A stretch of DNA of 64,000 nt, taken from Symsagittifera roscoffensis. Lineage: Eukaryota > Xenacoelomorpha > Acoela > Convolutidae. The notes below the pieces were generated by a model. It worked only from the letters and a program-made list of their open reading frames with translations. It was not told the DNA's origin and ran no database searches. The translations under genes and the position numbers were made by a program. Positions 11,690 through 21,390 of the stretch are shown here, piece after piece. The DNA lies in the NCBI RefSeq assembly GCF_963678635.1, contig NC_087066.1, positions 15,357,949 to 15,421,948 on the forward strand. The letters are read 5' to 3'. Position 1 is the first letter of the stretch. Each line of letters opens with the position of its first letter.

Positions 11690-12500
11690 CATACATTGAT
11701 CTTGGAATCAGCATTATTTGTAATGGATTCCGCAACATTTTAAAAAAACTTTTAAGTCAGAAATCTGATGGAATCGAAAGACAAATCTTTTAGCACCATG
11801 CTGCGAAACTGAAATTTAGCTAGCGAGCAAAAATTTTGAATCCGATTAGAATGCGGATTTTGTAGACAAATGCTAGGGCATGCTGTGTTTTGGATTCCGC
11901 AGACAAATGCATTTTTGAAGCAAATGTCGCAGCTGGGCTTCCACTGTTTGCCAATGGATTCCGCAGTCAATTTAATCTTTTTGTCGCTGGATTTAATAAT
12001 TTGTCAGTGGACTCCGCAGTCAATTTTTTTGTACCTTGTACCTTGTAACTGGATTCCACAAGCACAGTTTAACTGTTTGAACATTTATCGGACCATTCCC
12101 CTGCATAGTCCACCCTTTTCTCAAGTGATACTCAAAGGAAGTCCTTTAATTTTAACCCTCCCTCTCAGCAGTTAAAACAATTGTCTTAAATGCTGGGGGG
12201 TTACACAGGAAAGTCAATTTAAGACAATTGTCTTAAGTACCGAGGGGGGAGGGGTAATGTGAAGGGACTTCCCTGTCTATCACATGAAAAAAAGGTAAAG
12301 GATGTGGTGGGCGGGGAAAGGTGCGGTAAATGTTCAAACAGTTAAGGAATTATTTGTGGAATCCAATGGCACAAAAATAATAATAAATTGAACGCGGAAT
12401 CCACTGATAAAAAGTGGAATCCAGCATTATTTAATGGAATCCATTTCAACGGCCAAAACACGTTTTTCTCTGGAATCCACCGACAAAATGGACCAATGTC
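11690..12500. repeat. foldback of GGATTCC motifs with central palindrome
   Basis: Left half carries many TGGATTCCGCAG or TGGATTCCACA words and the right half carries their complements (TGTGGAATCCA, GCGGAATCCAC). Inner arms 12049-12087 and 12328-12369 are inverted copies (CTGTTTGAACATTT / AAATGTTCAAACAG). Near the centre lies a perfect 18-bp palindrome, TTAAGACAATTGTCTTAA (12219-12236), beside a related AAAACAATTGTCTTAA. No open frame of interest. This could be a foldback transposon or a large hairpin-forming satellite. Confidence 0.65.
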
Positions 12501-12529
12501 CGTTTTGATAGAACGACCAAAAATGACCA

Positions 12530-12748
12530 GGCTCTTTTCCAGTTTCCCACCCCCCTCATAAAATTGCAAAACAAAACTCTTCAAAAATTGTTATGATGGC
12601 ATATTGCATGTTCAAAATTTTGTAGCAATTTGTTCACCTGTTCACGCTGCCACGTTTTAATGCAGTTTATAACATGAAAAGTCATTTTAAATAGACTTTC
12701 TCATAATGAATTTCAGAAAAAAAATCAAGGGGGGACTGGAAAAGAGCC
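12530..12748. mobile_element. MITE family alpha, 219 bp, 8-bp TSD
   Basis: Ends are GGCTCTTTTCCAGT and its complement ACTGGAAAAGAGCC. It is flanked by exact 8-bp direct repeats AATGACCA at 12522-12529 and 12749-12756. The core is non-coding. An 8-bp duplication fits the hAT, Merlin or P superfamilies; the GG start of the TIR leans to Merlin-like, but this is inference. Confidence 0.9.
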
Positions 12749-12756
12749 AATGACCA

Positions 12757-13350
12757 ATGTCACAATCTCCCTTTTGATAGAACTTTTAAACTCTACTGGA
12801 TCAAAATAAATCCGGCATGAGATCAATGTAAAACCAAGTGTAAATCACACGTGCAATTTATTGAAAATGTCCAGAAATGTCTGCAGAGGCCATTTAGCAT
12901 TTGCTGCATAACTATAGAATAAATAAAAAAACTTAGCCGTGTTTGAGTTCTAAAAATTTTTTCAACAACACTTCAATATTCAACCTGATTCAATGAAATA
13001 TCGCAAGAAGTTTCGAATGTTCGCAATTGGTGTGCTTTTTACTTTCGCTGCGCATAAATTGGTTTTATTGAATTTTTCAAAAACAGTTAATCATGTGTGA
13101 AAAATCAAATTATTTGTTCAGTCATTCATAATTGTAATTCATTCTTAAACTTAATGTTAAAATGTCATAGCTAGCAATTCATGCATCCGTTTTCATAACT
13201 TTTGATATATCAACCAGGAAAAACACCAAAATTGAGTTGCCAAGAGCTCCTAAACAATCAAAAATGTTTTTGAAAAATTTGTTTCAATTACACATACTTC
13301 ACGCGACTATTTGTGGAACGCTTTGATTGTTTTCTTTACCATTCAAGTAC
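12757..13350. other. intergenic DNA without recognised feature
   Basis: AT-rich sequence with no open frame above background and no repeat I can match inside this window. A TATA-like word (CTATAAAAGAG) sits at its right end, about 13351-13361. Confidence 0.45.
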
Positions 13351-13375
13351 CTATAAAAGAGAGTTTAAAATAAAA

Positions 13376-13468
13376 GGCTCTTTTCCAGTCACCTAAAAAT
13401 AAAAGGCTCATTTTTGAACAGTTTTGTTTTGTAGTTTTATGAGGGATGTGGGAAACTGGAAAAGAGCC
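13376..13468. mobile_element. MITE family alpha, internally deleted (93 bp)
   Basis: Has both alpha ends (GGCTCTTTTCCAGT at 13376, ACTGGAAAAGAGCC at 13468) but only about 65 bp between them. No clear target-site duplication. It lies between a TATA-like word and the possible coding exon that starts around 13446-13480, so it may have contributed 5' sequence to that exon. Confidence 0.75.
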
Positions 13469-13597
13469 AAAAAAAATCCACAACACATCTGGTGTTCCAT
13501 TGACTGAGCAAGAAAAGGATGCGGAGATCGATACTCGAATGAGATTCAGACTCAGAAGCTGCCAAGAAATTTATGATGAATTCTCCATTAACCATAG
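13446..13597 (+). CDS. possible exon 1 of a small unknown gene
   Basis: An open frame runs from an ATG at 13446 (inside the MITE) to 13597, where it meets a good splice donor (CATAG|GTAAAA). The reading after the MITE is charged and polar, with a cluster of arginines and a Cys-Gln-Glu-Ile-Tyr stretch, and lacks the lysine/phenylalanine bias of random AT-rich frames nearby. The last codon is split after two bases and is completed by 13666 after a 68-bp intron. Only the part after 13468 looks like old coding sequence, and the true start may lie further upstream. I do not recognise the product. It could be the tail of a host gene or a gene relic. Confidence 0.35.
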
Positions 13598-13665
13598 GTA
13601 AAAATTTTTATTGTAATCTTTTCATTTTGTTTTGAAATGAAGCGTTCAAATTTTTGCTTTTGCAG

Positions 13666-13771
13666 TGAATTTTTCCAACCTAACTTACCGTTATATTGGG
13701 TTAAAGCACAGAAAAAAAAGAATCAATCGAGAACTAATAATGTTTTTGGACTTACTTGGCATTATAGTTAA
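13666..13771 (+). CDS. possible exon 2 (C-terminus) of a small unknown gene
   Basis: Begins after a textbook acceptor (TTTTTGCTTTTGCAG, 13651-13665). The phase fits the upstream donor at 13598, and the frame stays open for 34 codons to a TAA at 13769-13771. The reading has a Pro-Asn-Leu-Pro-Leu-Tyr-Trp stretch, a lysine-rich patch, and ends Trp-His-Tyr-Ser. The matching phase, the compact 68-bp intron and the non-random residue content together argue for real splicing. Function unknown. Confidence 0.35.
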
Positions 13772-13819
13772 CCACATTGGAATTTAGTGGAGTGTTTGCT
13801 TTTCCGTTACAAAACAAGG

Positions 13820-14200
13820 GGCTCTTTTTCCTTCCCCCCACCTCACACCAGCATCAATTTTACGGTATAACGAGTGGTTTTACAAGGTTAATTATGATGA
13901 CCAAATATGTTTGCCATGGTTTTATTAGTCCGTATGCCAACTTTCAAAACAATCGAACAATGTGAACAAACTTTACATTTGTAAAAACTTGCAGGTGGGG
14001 GGGGGGGTTAATTCCACCCCACCTGCAAATTTTTACATGTAACTTTGTTGACTACATTGTCCGATTGCTATGAAAATTTACATACAGACTAATAAGGCCA
14101 CGACAAACATATTTGGTCCTCATACTCAACCTCGTAAGACCACTGGTTACACTAATATATTGAAGCTAGTGTGAGGTGGGGGGAAAAAAGAAAAAGAGCC
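13820..14200. mobile_element. MITE family beta, head-to-head inverted pair
   Basis: Starts GGCTCTTTTTCCTTCCCCCC and ends with the complement (GAAAAAGAGCC). The two halves are inverted copies of the same beta unit, meeting at a G-run/C-run junction around 13997-14027, so the element is a long hairpin. The single unit is seen at 16085-16284. The inner ends of both units (GAAAAAGAGCC and complement) are missing at the junction. No clear TSD. Confidence 0.8.
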
Positions 14201-14277
14201 GAAAATTTGAAAGGTGGGTGAAAATGGAAAAATGCCGTTTCTTCTTACGTCTTTCGAAAAGAGTGACAGAATACTTG

Positions 14278-14487
14278 GGTTTTTTTCCAGTCTCCTCTTC
14301 AAAATCAATTCTGGACAGCTTATTTAAGTTGTCATAATGCAATGCAATTTGGCGTGGTGAGTAAATCGACAACTGTGAACAGATTTGCTCTTCACAATTA
14401 CAGCGTAACATCAGGCAATTAGCCGTAATAACACGTAAAACAAACATTAAACTCGGTGTTTTGAAAGAGGGAAACTGAAAAAGAGCC
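14278..14487. mobile_element. MITE family alpha, inverted, 8-bp TSD (one mismatch)
   Basis: Reverse-orientation relative of the 14937-15151 copy: degenerate left end GGTTTTTTTCCAGT and right end ACTGAAAAAGAGCC. Flanks are AATACTTG (14270-14277) and AATATTTG (14488-14495), an 8-bp duplication with one change. The open frame across it is not a gene. Confidence 0.75.
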
Positions 14488-14936
14488 AATATTTGTGCCC
14501 GATAGTGATTTTTTTGGGTTCATTCCCATTATAGCCCCCCCCCCCCCGCCCCAATTTTTCCCATTATACTAAAAATGTATAAAAAAATATATTCGAAGTG
14601 GTTCAACTATAATGTCAGATATGTGGTCTACGTATAATATACTGAACAAACAAGCATTGAGTATACGCACCAAACGGTAAATCATACGTACAGTTTTGTG
14701 GATCCGATAACTGGGGCTCATACCCAACAATTGAAAGTCTTTGGCGAGATGCAAAGGCAAAAAGCAAAAAAATGTACGGAACAGAGAGAAGTATGATTGA
14801 TTCTTACCAAGCGGAAAAATTGTTTTGCCAAAATTGCGAAAACAAAAACATATACAATGTAATCATACTTAAATGTAAACATTGAAAATAATTATTTGAT
14901 GTGCCTATTAGTACAATTAGAAACATTTGGCGGGAG
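14488..14936. other. intergenic DNA with poly-C run
   Basis: Contains a C-run at about 14536-14554. The minus-strand frame at 14569-14760 has no recognisable motif. Confidence 0.45.
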
Positions 14937-15151
14937 GGCTCTTTTCCAGTTTCCCCCCTTTCAAAATGCCGAGTTTTATGTTTGTTTTACGTGTTATTAC
15001 GGCTAAATGCGTGATGTTACGCTGTAATGTATGAAGAACAAATCTGTTCAGAATTGTCGATTTGTTCACCACGCCAAAATTCATTGCATTATGACAGCGT
15101 TAAATAGACTTTTCAAAACTGAATTTGAAAGGGGGGAACTGGAAAAGAGCC
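14937..15151. mobile_element. MITE family alpha, 215 bp, exact 8-bp TSD
   Basis: Intact ends GGCTCTTTTCCAGT / ACTGGAAAAGAGCC, flanked by GGCGGGAG on both sides (14929-14936 and 15152-15159). Nearly identical to the copy at 15704-15917, so both inserted recently. No transposase. Confidence 0.92.
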
Positions 15152-15410
15152 GGCGGGAGGGCTATATAAGGGAAGGTTGGGGGGTCTTTAATGGGAAAGG
15201 TTTGGAAGGGCTTTTTTTTGGTTACTAGGCTGGGTGAAAGACCCATTTTTTGTCAGACAAATTTCAATTTTTCAACTATCAGTTTTCAAAGGGACTCTTC
15301 TTTATCAGTTCAAATTATTGATCTCATGGAGGTTTCTAAATTGTTGTTTTATTAGTCGCCCATCGGGATGCTTTGAATATCTCAAACTTTTTCATAAAGG
15401 CTAAAAAGCT

Positions 15411-15575
15411 TCCCCCACATCACACGAGCATCAATTTTATGGTTTAACGAGTGATTTTACAAGGTTATTTATGACGACCAAATATATTTGTCATGGCCTA
15501 ATCAGTCTGCATGTCAATTTTCATGGCAATTGGACAATGTGAACAGTAATTTCAATTTAAAAAACTTGCGTCCCG
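15411..15575. mobile_element. MITE family beta, truncated
   Basis: Matches the beta unit from its CCCCCACATCACAC... left part through TTACAAGGTTATTTATG and GAACAGTAATTT to AAAACTTGCG, but lacks both GGCTCTTTTT ends. Confidence 0.65.
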
Positions 15576-15703
15576 TTGAAAATTGCTGGTTGAAAAATTG
15601 AAAATTGTTAGAGAAAATATCAACATCGAGCACAAATATTCCGTCACTTTCTTCAAAAGGCGCAGGAAAAACGGCTCTTTTCCGGCCCAAATATTGACAT
15701 ATT

Positions 15704-15917
15704 GGCTCTTTTCCAGTTTCCCCCTTTCAAAATACCGAGTTTTATGTTTGTTTGACGTGTTATTACGGCTATATGCGTGATGTTACGCTGTAAAGTATGA
15801 AGAACAAATCTGTTCAGTGTTGTAGATTTGTTCACCACGCCAAAATTCCTTGCATTATGACAGCGTTAAATAGACTTTTCAAAACTGAATTTGAAAGGGG
15901 GGAACTGGAAAAGAGCC
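15704..15917. mobile_element. MITE family alpha, 214 bp, exact 8-bp TSD
   Basis: Intact alpha element flanked by GACATATT (15696-15703 and 15918-15925). It differs from the 14937-15151 copy at only a few positions. Confidence 0.92.
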
Positions 15918-16045
15918 GACATATTCAATTGACGCAACCATGTTGGGATCTTTTTTTATGTCATCAGGCGCACACTATATCAATTAAATAAGCGTGTTGA
16001 GGGAATGTTTTGTTGGTAGTAATTTAATCATTTGAAAGGGATGTC

Positions 16046-16448
16046 GGTTCTTTTCCACTATCCCCCACATATGTCAAAATTTTCGGCTCTTTTTCCTTTC
16101 TCCCCACCTCACATCAACATGAATTTTATGGTCTAACGAATGGTTTTACAAGGTTAATTATGAAGACCAAATAAGTTTGTCGTGGCCTAATTAGTCGGCA
16201 TGTCAATTTTCATGACTATTAAACTAGGTGAACAGTAATTTAATAGATAAAAACTTGCAAGTGGGGGGGAAAAGAAAAAGAGCCAAATTTTCATTTTCTC
16301 AAGTATTGTACGTGTTTTTATGGCTGAACAAGTGATGTTACAAAGTAGGGTTTGAAGAACAATATGTGTTGGTTCACCATAGGTTCACAACGTAAAATTG
16401 GTTTTTCAAAACTGAAATTCAAATGTTTGGTGATAGTGGAAAAGAGCG
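16046..16448. mobile_element. MITE family alpha variant, interrupted by beta
   Basis: Left end GGTTCTTTTCCACTATCCCC at 16046 and right end GATAGTGGAAAAGAGC at about 16447 are inverted repeats of each other. The body resembles alpha (TGATGTTAC, GAAGAACAA, GGTTCACCA words). A complete beta MITE with its own TSD sits inside it at 16085-16284, which dates the alpha variant as older. Confidence 0.7.
16085..16284. mobile_element. MITE family beta, 200 bp, exact 8-bp TSD, nested
   Basis: Ends GGCTCTTTTTCCTTTCTCCC and GAAAAGAAAAAGAGCC. Flanked by AAATTTTC on both sides (16077-16084 and 16285-16292). Best single-unit reference for the beta family in this window. Confidence 0.92.
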
Positions 16449-16594
16449 GGGGTCTCTGCACATTCAGAGCATTACCCTCCAGGGGCGGCTTTGGGGGGGG
16501 GGGAGGGGGTGTTGGAGGCAGACACTTCTTCCTCACGGAATCGACACGGCTCTTTTTCCCTTGCCCCCACCTGCAAATTTTTATAATTGAATTT

Positions 16595-16802
16595 GGCTCT
16601 TTCTCCTTCCCCCCCCACCTGCAAAATTTTACATGTAAATTTGTTGACCACATTGTCCGATTGTTATGAAAATTTACATATAGACTAATAAGGACACGAC
16701 AAACATATTTGATCCTCATACTCAACCTCGTAAAACCACTCGTTACACTAATATATTGAAGCTTGTGTGAGGTGGGGGGGGGGGGGGGAAGGAAAAAAAG
16801 CC
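16595..16802. mobile_element. MITE family beta, inverted, exact 8-bp TSD
   Basis: Starts GGCTCTTTCTCCTTCC, ends GGAAGGAAAAAAAGCC. Flanked by TTGAATTT at 16587-16594 and 16803-16810. The DNA just left of it (16554-16586) is the start of another beta copy, so this one landed in an older beta fragment. Confidence 0.9.
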
Positions 16803-17369
16803 TTGAATTTTTTTTCACAATGATCATTTTTCATAAAAATTGACATCTGGTCGACCTATAAAAAAGTCGACAAATTTTTTAATTTTTTTTTGAAAATCCG
16901 CCTCGGCCCTCCAGAAAATCCGCAATTTTTTTACGTCATCCTGCGCACACTATATCAATAAAATCTAATTTTAGATTCATCAAATTGAACTTAATCTGGG
17001 GTTTGCTTATCGAATTGACATATGTTCTAGGAGAAAAAGTAGCGAAAATCAAGAAGCACTCATTCATAGAAAACGGAGCCAGAAGCATTTTCTTACTGTA
17101 TTGGTTTTTGCCACTTGAACCTAAAATTAAATTTTAAAGATAATGAAAACAATTTTTTTCTACCAAACTAATTCCCAGCTTTGATCAGTACAAATTTGAA
17201 AAAATTATGCAATCATGTGATAAAAGAAAAAAGGCTCATCTTAGAGGAAAGTTCTGACTTTTGGACTAAGTTTTAACGTATCTAATGAAAAGGTTGGAAA
17301 TTAATTTTTTAATTGCATGAACTTTATGCGCGAAGCGCAGTTTCACCCCTAAATGACGTATTTATTCTT

Positions 17370-17559
17370 GCTCTTTTTCTTCTCTACGCCACTAATGGAT
17401 TTTCATTTATAATTTCTTTGTTTTCATCGTCCGATTGCTACAATTTTTGGTCTGCGGAGTATTTAGGCTATTACATACATATTTGGTCTTCATAATTAAC
17501 CTCGTAAAACCCCTCGTTTTTGAGGCTTATGTGAGGTGGGTGGGAAAGGAATCAGAGCC
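17370..17559. mobile_element. MITE family beta, decayed, exact 8-bp TSD
   Basis: Diverged beta copy in inverted orientation (GCTCTTTTTCTTCTC...GGAATCAGAGCC). The flanks are still TTATTCTT (17362-17369 and 17560-17567). One base of the left terminus appears lost. Confidence 0.8.
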
Positions 17560-17567
17560 TTATTCTT

Positions 17568-18555
17568 TGTCGTATTAAGTCTTTGAATCAATAAGTTTGC
17601 CTCATTTTAAAATGAAATGAACCCGGAGCTAGCCCGCAACAATTTTCCATGGCTAATAATTGATTATAATCAATTTTTGTGGCCAAAACGTTTCCAATTA
17701 TAATCGATTATAATTACCTTTTTTTGACCAAACAATCAATTATAATCCAATATAATCAATTACTTTTAGAGAAAAAAAAACGATTATAAGCCATTTAAAA
17801 AACCTTTCAATGGATTAAAATGGATTATCAACTCTATGATTTTTTTCCAAACGTTCTGCAAAATATGCAGTTTTTTTGCCTTACTCACACTCGATTTCTC
17901 CCCTCCCCTCCCCTTCCCCCTTCCCCATTCTCCCTTCTCTCTACCCCCTTCCCCCTTCCAGTGGGTTGGGGGTTTGGGGGTAAGAGGAATAGGTGGCGAG
18001 ATGGGGGTGTGGGGATAAACGTATGTGAAGGGGTTATGGTTGGGGGAGCGGCTGTAAGTGGAGGAAGTATGATTGGTAGGTTTTTACCTGAACAAAATGG
18101 CTGCAAGTAAACTTTTTTCTCAAGTTAGAGCTCAGCAAATTGATTTTTTTGGATCTTAAAAGACAAAAGGAATTTGAAAAAAAAACCAAAATGCCGGTAT
18201 CAAAGCGAAAATCTGAATGTTCCCATTGTCTTTTGAGGTTCCTGGGGTAGTTTTGTGACAACGTTCTTATTAAGTTTTCGAATAAAAAGAAATTTATGTT
18301 TTTAAAACTTACAAGTTTCTGCTCATTAAGGCTAAAACACGCAAATTAGCAATTATCAGAACCCATAATTTTACGAAAAAAAACAACAACACAGGTAAAT
18401 TATGATCTGAATTTGAATTATTCAAGAAACCATTTTTTCAGTTGGTAATAAAGTTATCTATCAGGAAGGTTTAAGCAAAAAATAGGTTCTAAAACAAACA
18501 ATCTGTGTAAAAAATACAAAAAGTTATATTTTGCATATAGCAAAAATTAAATAGA
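17568..18555. other. low-complexity intergenic DNA
   Basis: 17640-17830 is a degenerate array of TTATAATCGATTATAATT-type words. 17880-18060 is C-rich, then G-rich (CCCCTTCC / GGGGGTGTGGGG). A similar pairing of TTATAATC words and a C-rich block recurs at 33720-34170. Open frames here follow the base composition and are not genes. Confidence 0.55.
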
Positions 18556-19300
18556 CCAAAGAGCATGCCTCAACCCAATTTGGAACGATTTCTAAGACGG
18601 ATTGAATCCCCATTTACGTGTCAATAGCATGAAATATATTGCGCGTTAATTGTCCCAAACTGGCAATCCTCACACCCAGGGGCGGATCTAGGATTTTCTT
18701 GAAGGGGGGTGCGGATTTACAAGAAATTTTGTCGACCTTTTTTTTAGGTCGAGCAAAGTGACTTTCTGAGCTCTTTTTAAAGCAGTAAAAACACCCTGTT
18801 TTGGTTCAATGTTCAGCGCCGCAGGCAACATTTTGAAAAACAGGCAAACAAAAATTGTTTTTAGGCACTTTTTGGGAAGATTTTGACCAAAAAGTTGCGT
18901 TTTTTTGGCGCGCGCTCCCCTCTCAAAATTAGTATATATTGGCGCCAAAGGCGCCTTTAGAAAGTTTTTAGGGTTCGTCGCCAATTATGGATGCCTCAAA
19001 ATAGTACAAAAGGGAACCCTTTTGGTCGGCAGGGGGTCGAATTCATAAAGGGAGGTGTCCGCTCCCCCCTAAATCCGCCCCCCCCCCCCTAAAACCGCCC
19101 CTGATCTCACCACCATAGCTTAACGAAAAATGATCTCAGCTAAAATATCTTAGTATATTCAAGACAACAATACCTTTCGAATGATAAAAAAATTCCGTCA
19201 AAAATTGCAAGTTAGTAATTAAAAATTTTTCTGGAGAAAAATCACTCTGATCACAACAAATATTCCGCCATCTTCTTCGAAAATAGTCGTAACAACAACA
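18556..19300 (-). repeat. Helentron-like repeat, 3'-truncated, with nested MITE
   Basis: Inverted copy of the 5836-6421 family: CCAATTTGGAACGATTTC at 18576, then GCGCGTTAATTGTCCCAAA, and the 5' end (AGTCGTAACAA) near 19287-19297. A CAGGGGCGG-type MITE splits it at 18677-19103. A further 3' end of the family (CTGCTCGTGTATCAGGGC...GTTCCGACTG) stands alone at 19398-19452. Confidence 0.6.
18677..19103 (+). mobile_element. hAT-like MITE, family gamma (CAGGGGCGG ends)
   Basis: Begins CAGGGGCGGATCTAGGATTT and ends AAACCGCCCCTG. CAGGGGCGG termini are typical of hAT non-autonomous elements. Flanks CTCACACC and CTCACCAC are a plausible, slightly decayed 8-bp duplication within the host repeat. Related pieces lie at 22788-23175, and in inverted orientation at about 51440-51724 continuing at 57276-57300. 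Confidence 0.8.
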
Positions 19301-19452
19301 CAGATCGCCTATATTTCTTATTCTCTACGAAATTCGTAGAGCAATAAAAATCTCTCAAAGAATTTATAAGTTTCTTTTTTATGTTCCGTAATTTAAACAA
19401 GACTGCTCGTGTATCAGGGCAAAACCCTGGATGTTCCGACTGTCTCTTAATT

Positions 19453-20370
19453 CATATCGAATAGTTTTTGGGAAAAAATGTTGAAAAACTGCTCAAACAT
19501 CAAGTGTGGTCGTACGAATGTGGTTCAGCAAGTTTAACTGCAATCGGCAGATGGACAATACGCTTCCTAATTAGGTTAATAATTTCATTCTCCAGAGAAT
19601 AGAAAAACGATCGAAATGGGCTGCCATTTTTTTTTTCAATTTTTACTTTAAAAATATTAGTTGCTCAATTGCCATGGAACTCGGTATGTATCGCGATAAC
19701 GCAATTCAAACTAAGGGGGGTGCTGGCTGATGAATAGTTGATAGAAATCACAGGGAGGGGTTGAACGCGTGAACGGATAGGGGAGGAGGGTAGGGCTAAA
19801 CGCGCATTTTATATAAAAGTGATAAGGTTTAGATTTCGAGTAGGCCGTGAGTATAGCAGAAAATTGATCGGATCAAGTTAACATCCTCCCCTCCCTCCAA
19901 AGAAATCCATTTAGGGGGAAAATGTTAAATATGGAGTTCGACATATCAGCCAATCAGAATAGAGCATTTTACATGCAGCGCTAAGTAGATTTAAATTAAA
20001 ATGAACGCTGGGGTGGAGAATTTTTTTTTTTTGGGGGGGGGGGGAGAGGATTTTAACTTGATCCAATTGATCTCCCGCAATAAAATGAACGCAGATACGG
20101 TGAATCAACAACTTCTTTCCATTTTGTTGATCAAAAAAGGTTTCACCAAAAAATTTGCCATTTACTATAAAAAGACCGGATAGATTTGACTCAAAGTAAT
20201 CGAGCTTGAAATCATTTTTTGAGTTGAAGTTTCCTCAAAGAACTAAGAATAGAAGTACTCGTTTAGAAGTATGTTCCCGTTAAAAACCTCGTGTAGAAGT
20301 ATGGTTCGTTAAAACTACCAATGGTACCATACTGAAATCAGATATGGACGATTTTAAATGTAGTTTGTAA
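19453..20370. other. intergenic DNA without recognised gene
   Basis: Contains a T-run/G-run at about 20019-20045 and purine-rich GGGAGGGG stretches. I find no supported gene. Confidence 0.45.
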
Positions 20371-21217
20371 GGTGCTAGGGATTTTAGCAGACCAGTTTTT
20401 ATAGCAGATCGGTTTTTTAGCGGACTCAGAACAATTATAAAGTGTAATAGCTAACTTCAAACGCGGAATTGGCGATTAGCGACCGCTTGCTCCGCTGCGC
20501 TTCAATTCATCACGAGTGTTATTGTGCACGTAAATCTTTGATTTGCCGCTAAATTAGACTGTCTTGTTTTAGAAGTGGAAAGTTTTGCTTACAAACTGCG
20601 AGATAAATGTCTGAATTGGGGAAGCTTAGCCCCAGACTGAGCGTCTTTTTGAGTCTGTCAATCAATCAATCATCCATCACTTTGTAACGTTTGTCTGCTA
20701 AAAGACTCATTTTTCACTTTTTATGCTAAAAGATTGGTCTGCTAAACGATCGGTCCCCCAGTTTATAAGTTTTGCCAGAGAACTGATTTTTTGATAATTT
20801 CATTTTAAAGGAAACGTAGGTAGCTAATCAAACAAAAAAATGTACAAGTTTTTCTTCTGTTCTCATCCCGGGACCGATCGTTTAGCAGGCAAATCTTCTA
20901 GCATAAAAAGTGAAAAATGAGTCTTTTAGCAGACAAACGTAATAAGTGATGGATGATTGATTGACAGACTCAAAAATACGCTCAGTGTGGGCCAAGTTTC
21001 CCCAATTAAGACAATTATTTCGTCATTTGTCAACAAAACTATCAACTTCAAAAACACAGCAGTCTAAATTAGTGGCGAATTGAATTGAAGCAAAGCGGAA
21101 TAAATGGTCGCTAATCGCCAATTCCTTGTTTGAAGTTAGCTATCACACTTTATAATGTCCTGTGTCTGCTAAAAAACCTGTCTGCTAAAAAACTGGTCTG
21201 CTAAAATCCCTGGCACC
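20371..21217. repeat. large inverted repeat (foldback), arms about 350-390 bp
   Basis: Left arm 20371-20758 and right arm 20870-21217 are inverted copies separated by 111 bp. Outer ends read GGTGCTAGGGATTTTAGCAG and the complement. Inner ends read GCTAAACGATCGGTCCC and GGGACCGATCGTTTAGC. Each arm is itself bounded by short inverted words (GGGA...TTTAGCAGACCA), so this may be two copies of one TIR element head to head. The arms have diverged by many point changes and small indels. It lies immediately upstream of the DUF229 coding sequence. Confidence 0.8.
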
Positions 21218-21390
21218 TTTTCATCCACTTGAAGTACTTCAATTATTTTTCAAGTGGTCTGGCGGAGCCATACTTCTAAATGAGTGCCAGAATAGATTTT
21301 ACTTGAAAAAAGATATCATAAGTTCTGTGCAGCTTCTTGCCTAGTACACTGTTTTCAACTTGGCGACTTTAACGTTAAAAAATTTATTTC

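Noticed and set aside
17820-18110. Overlapping frames on both strands with Pro/Ser and Gly runs
   Set aside because: Caused by the C-rich/G-rich block; no independent sign of coding.
19724-19760. CTGATGA...GAAATC, another hammerhead-like word
   Set aside because: No stem II or flanking stems can be formed.
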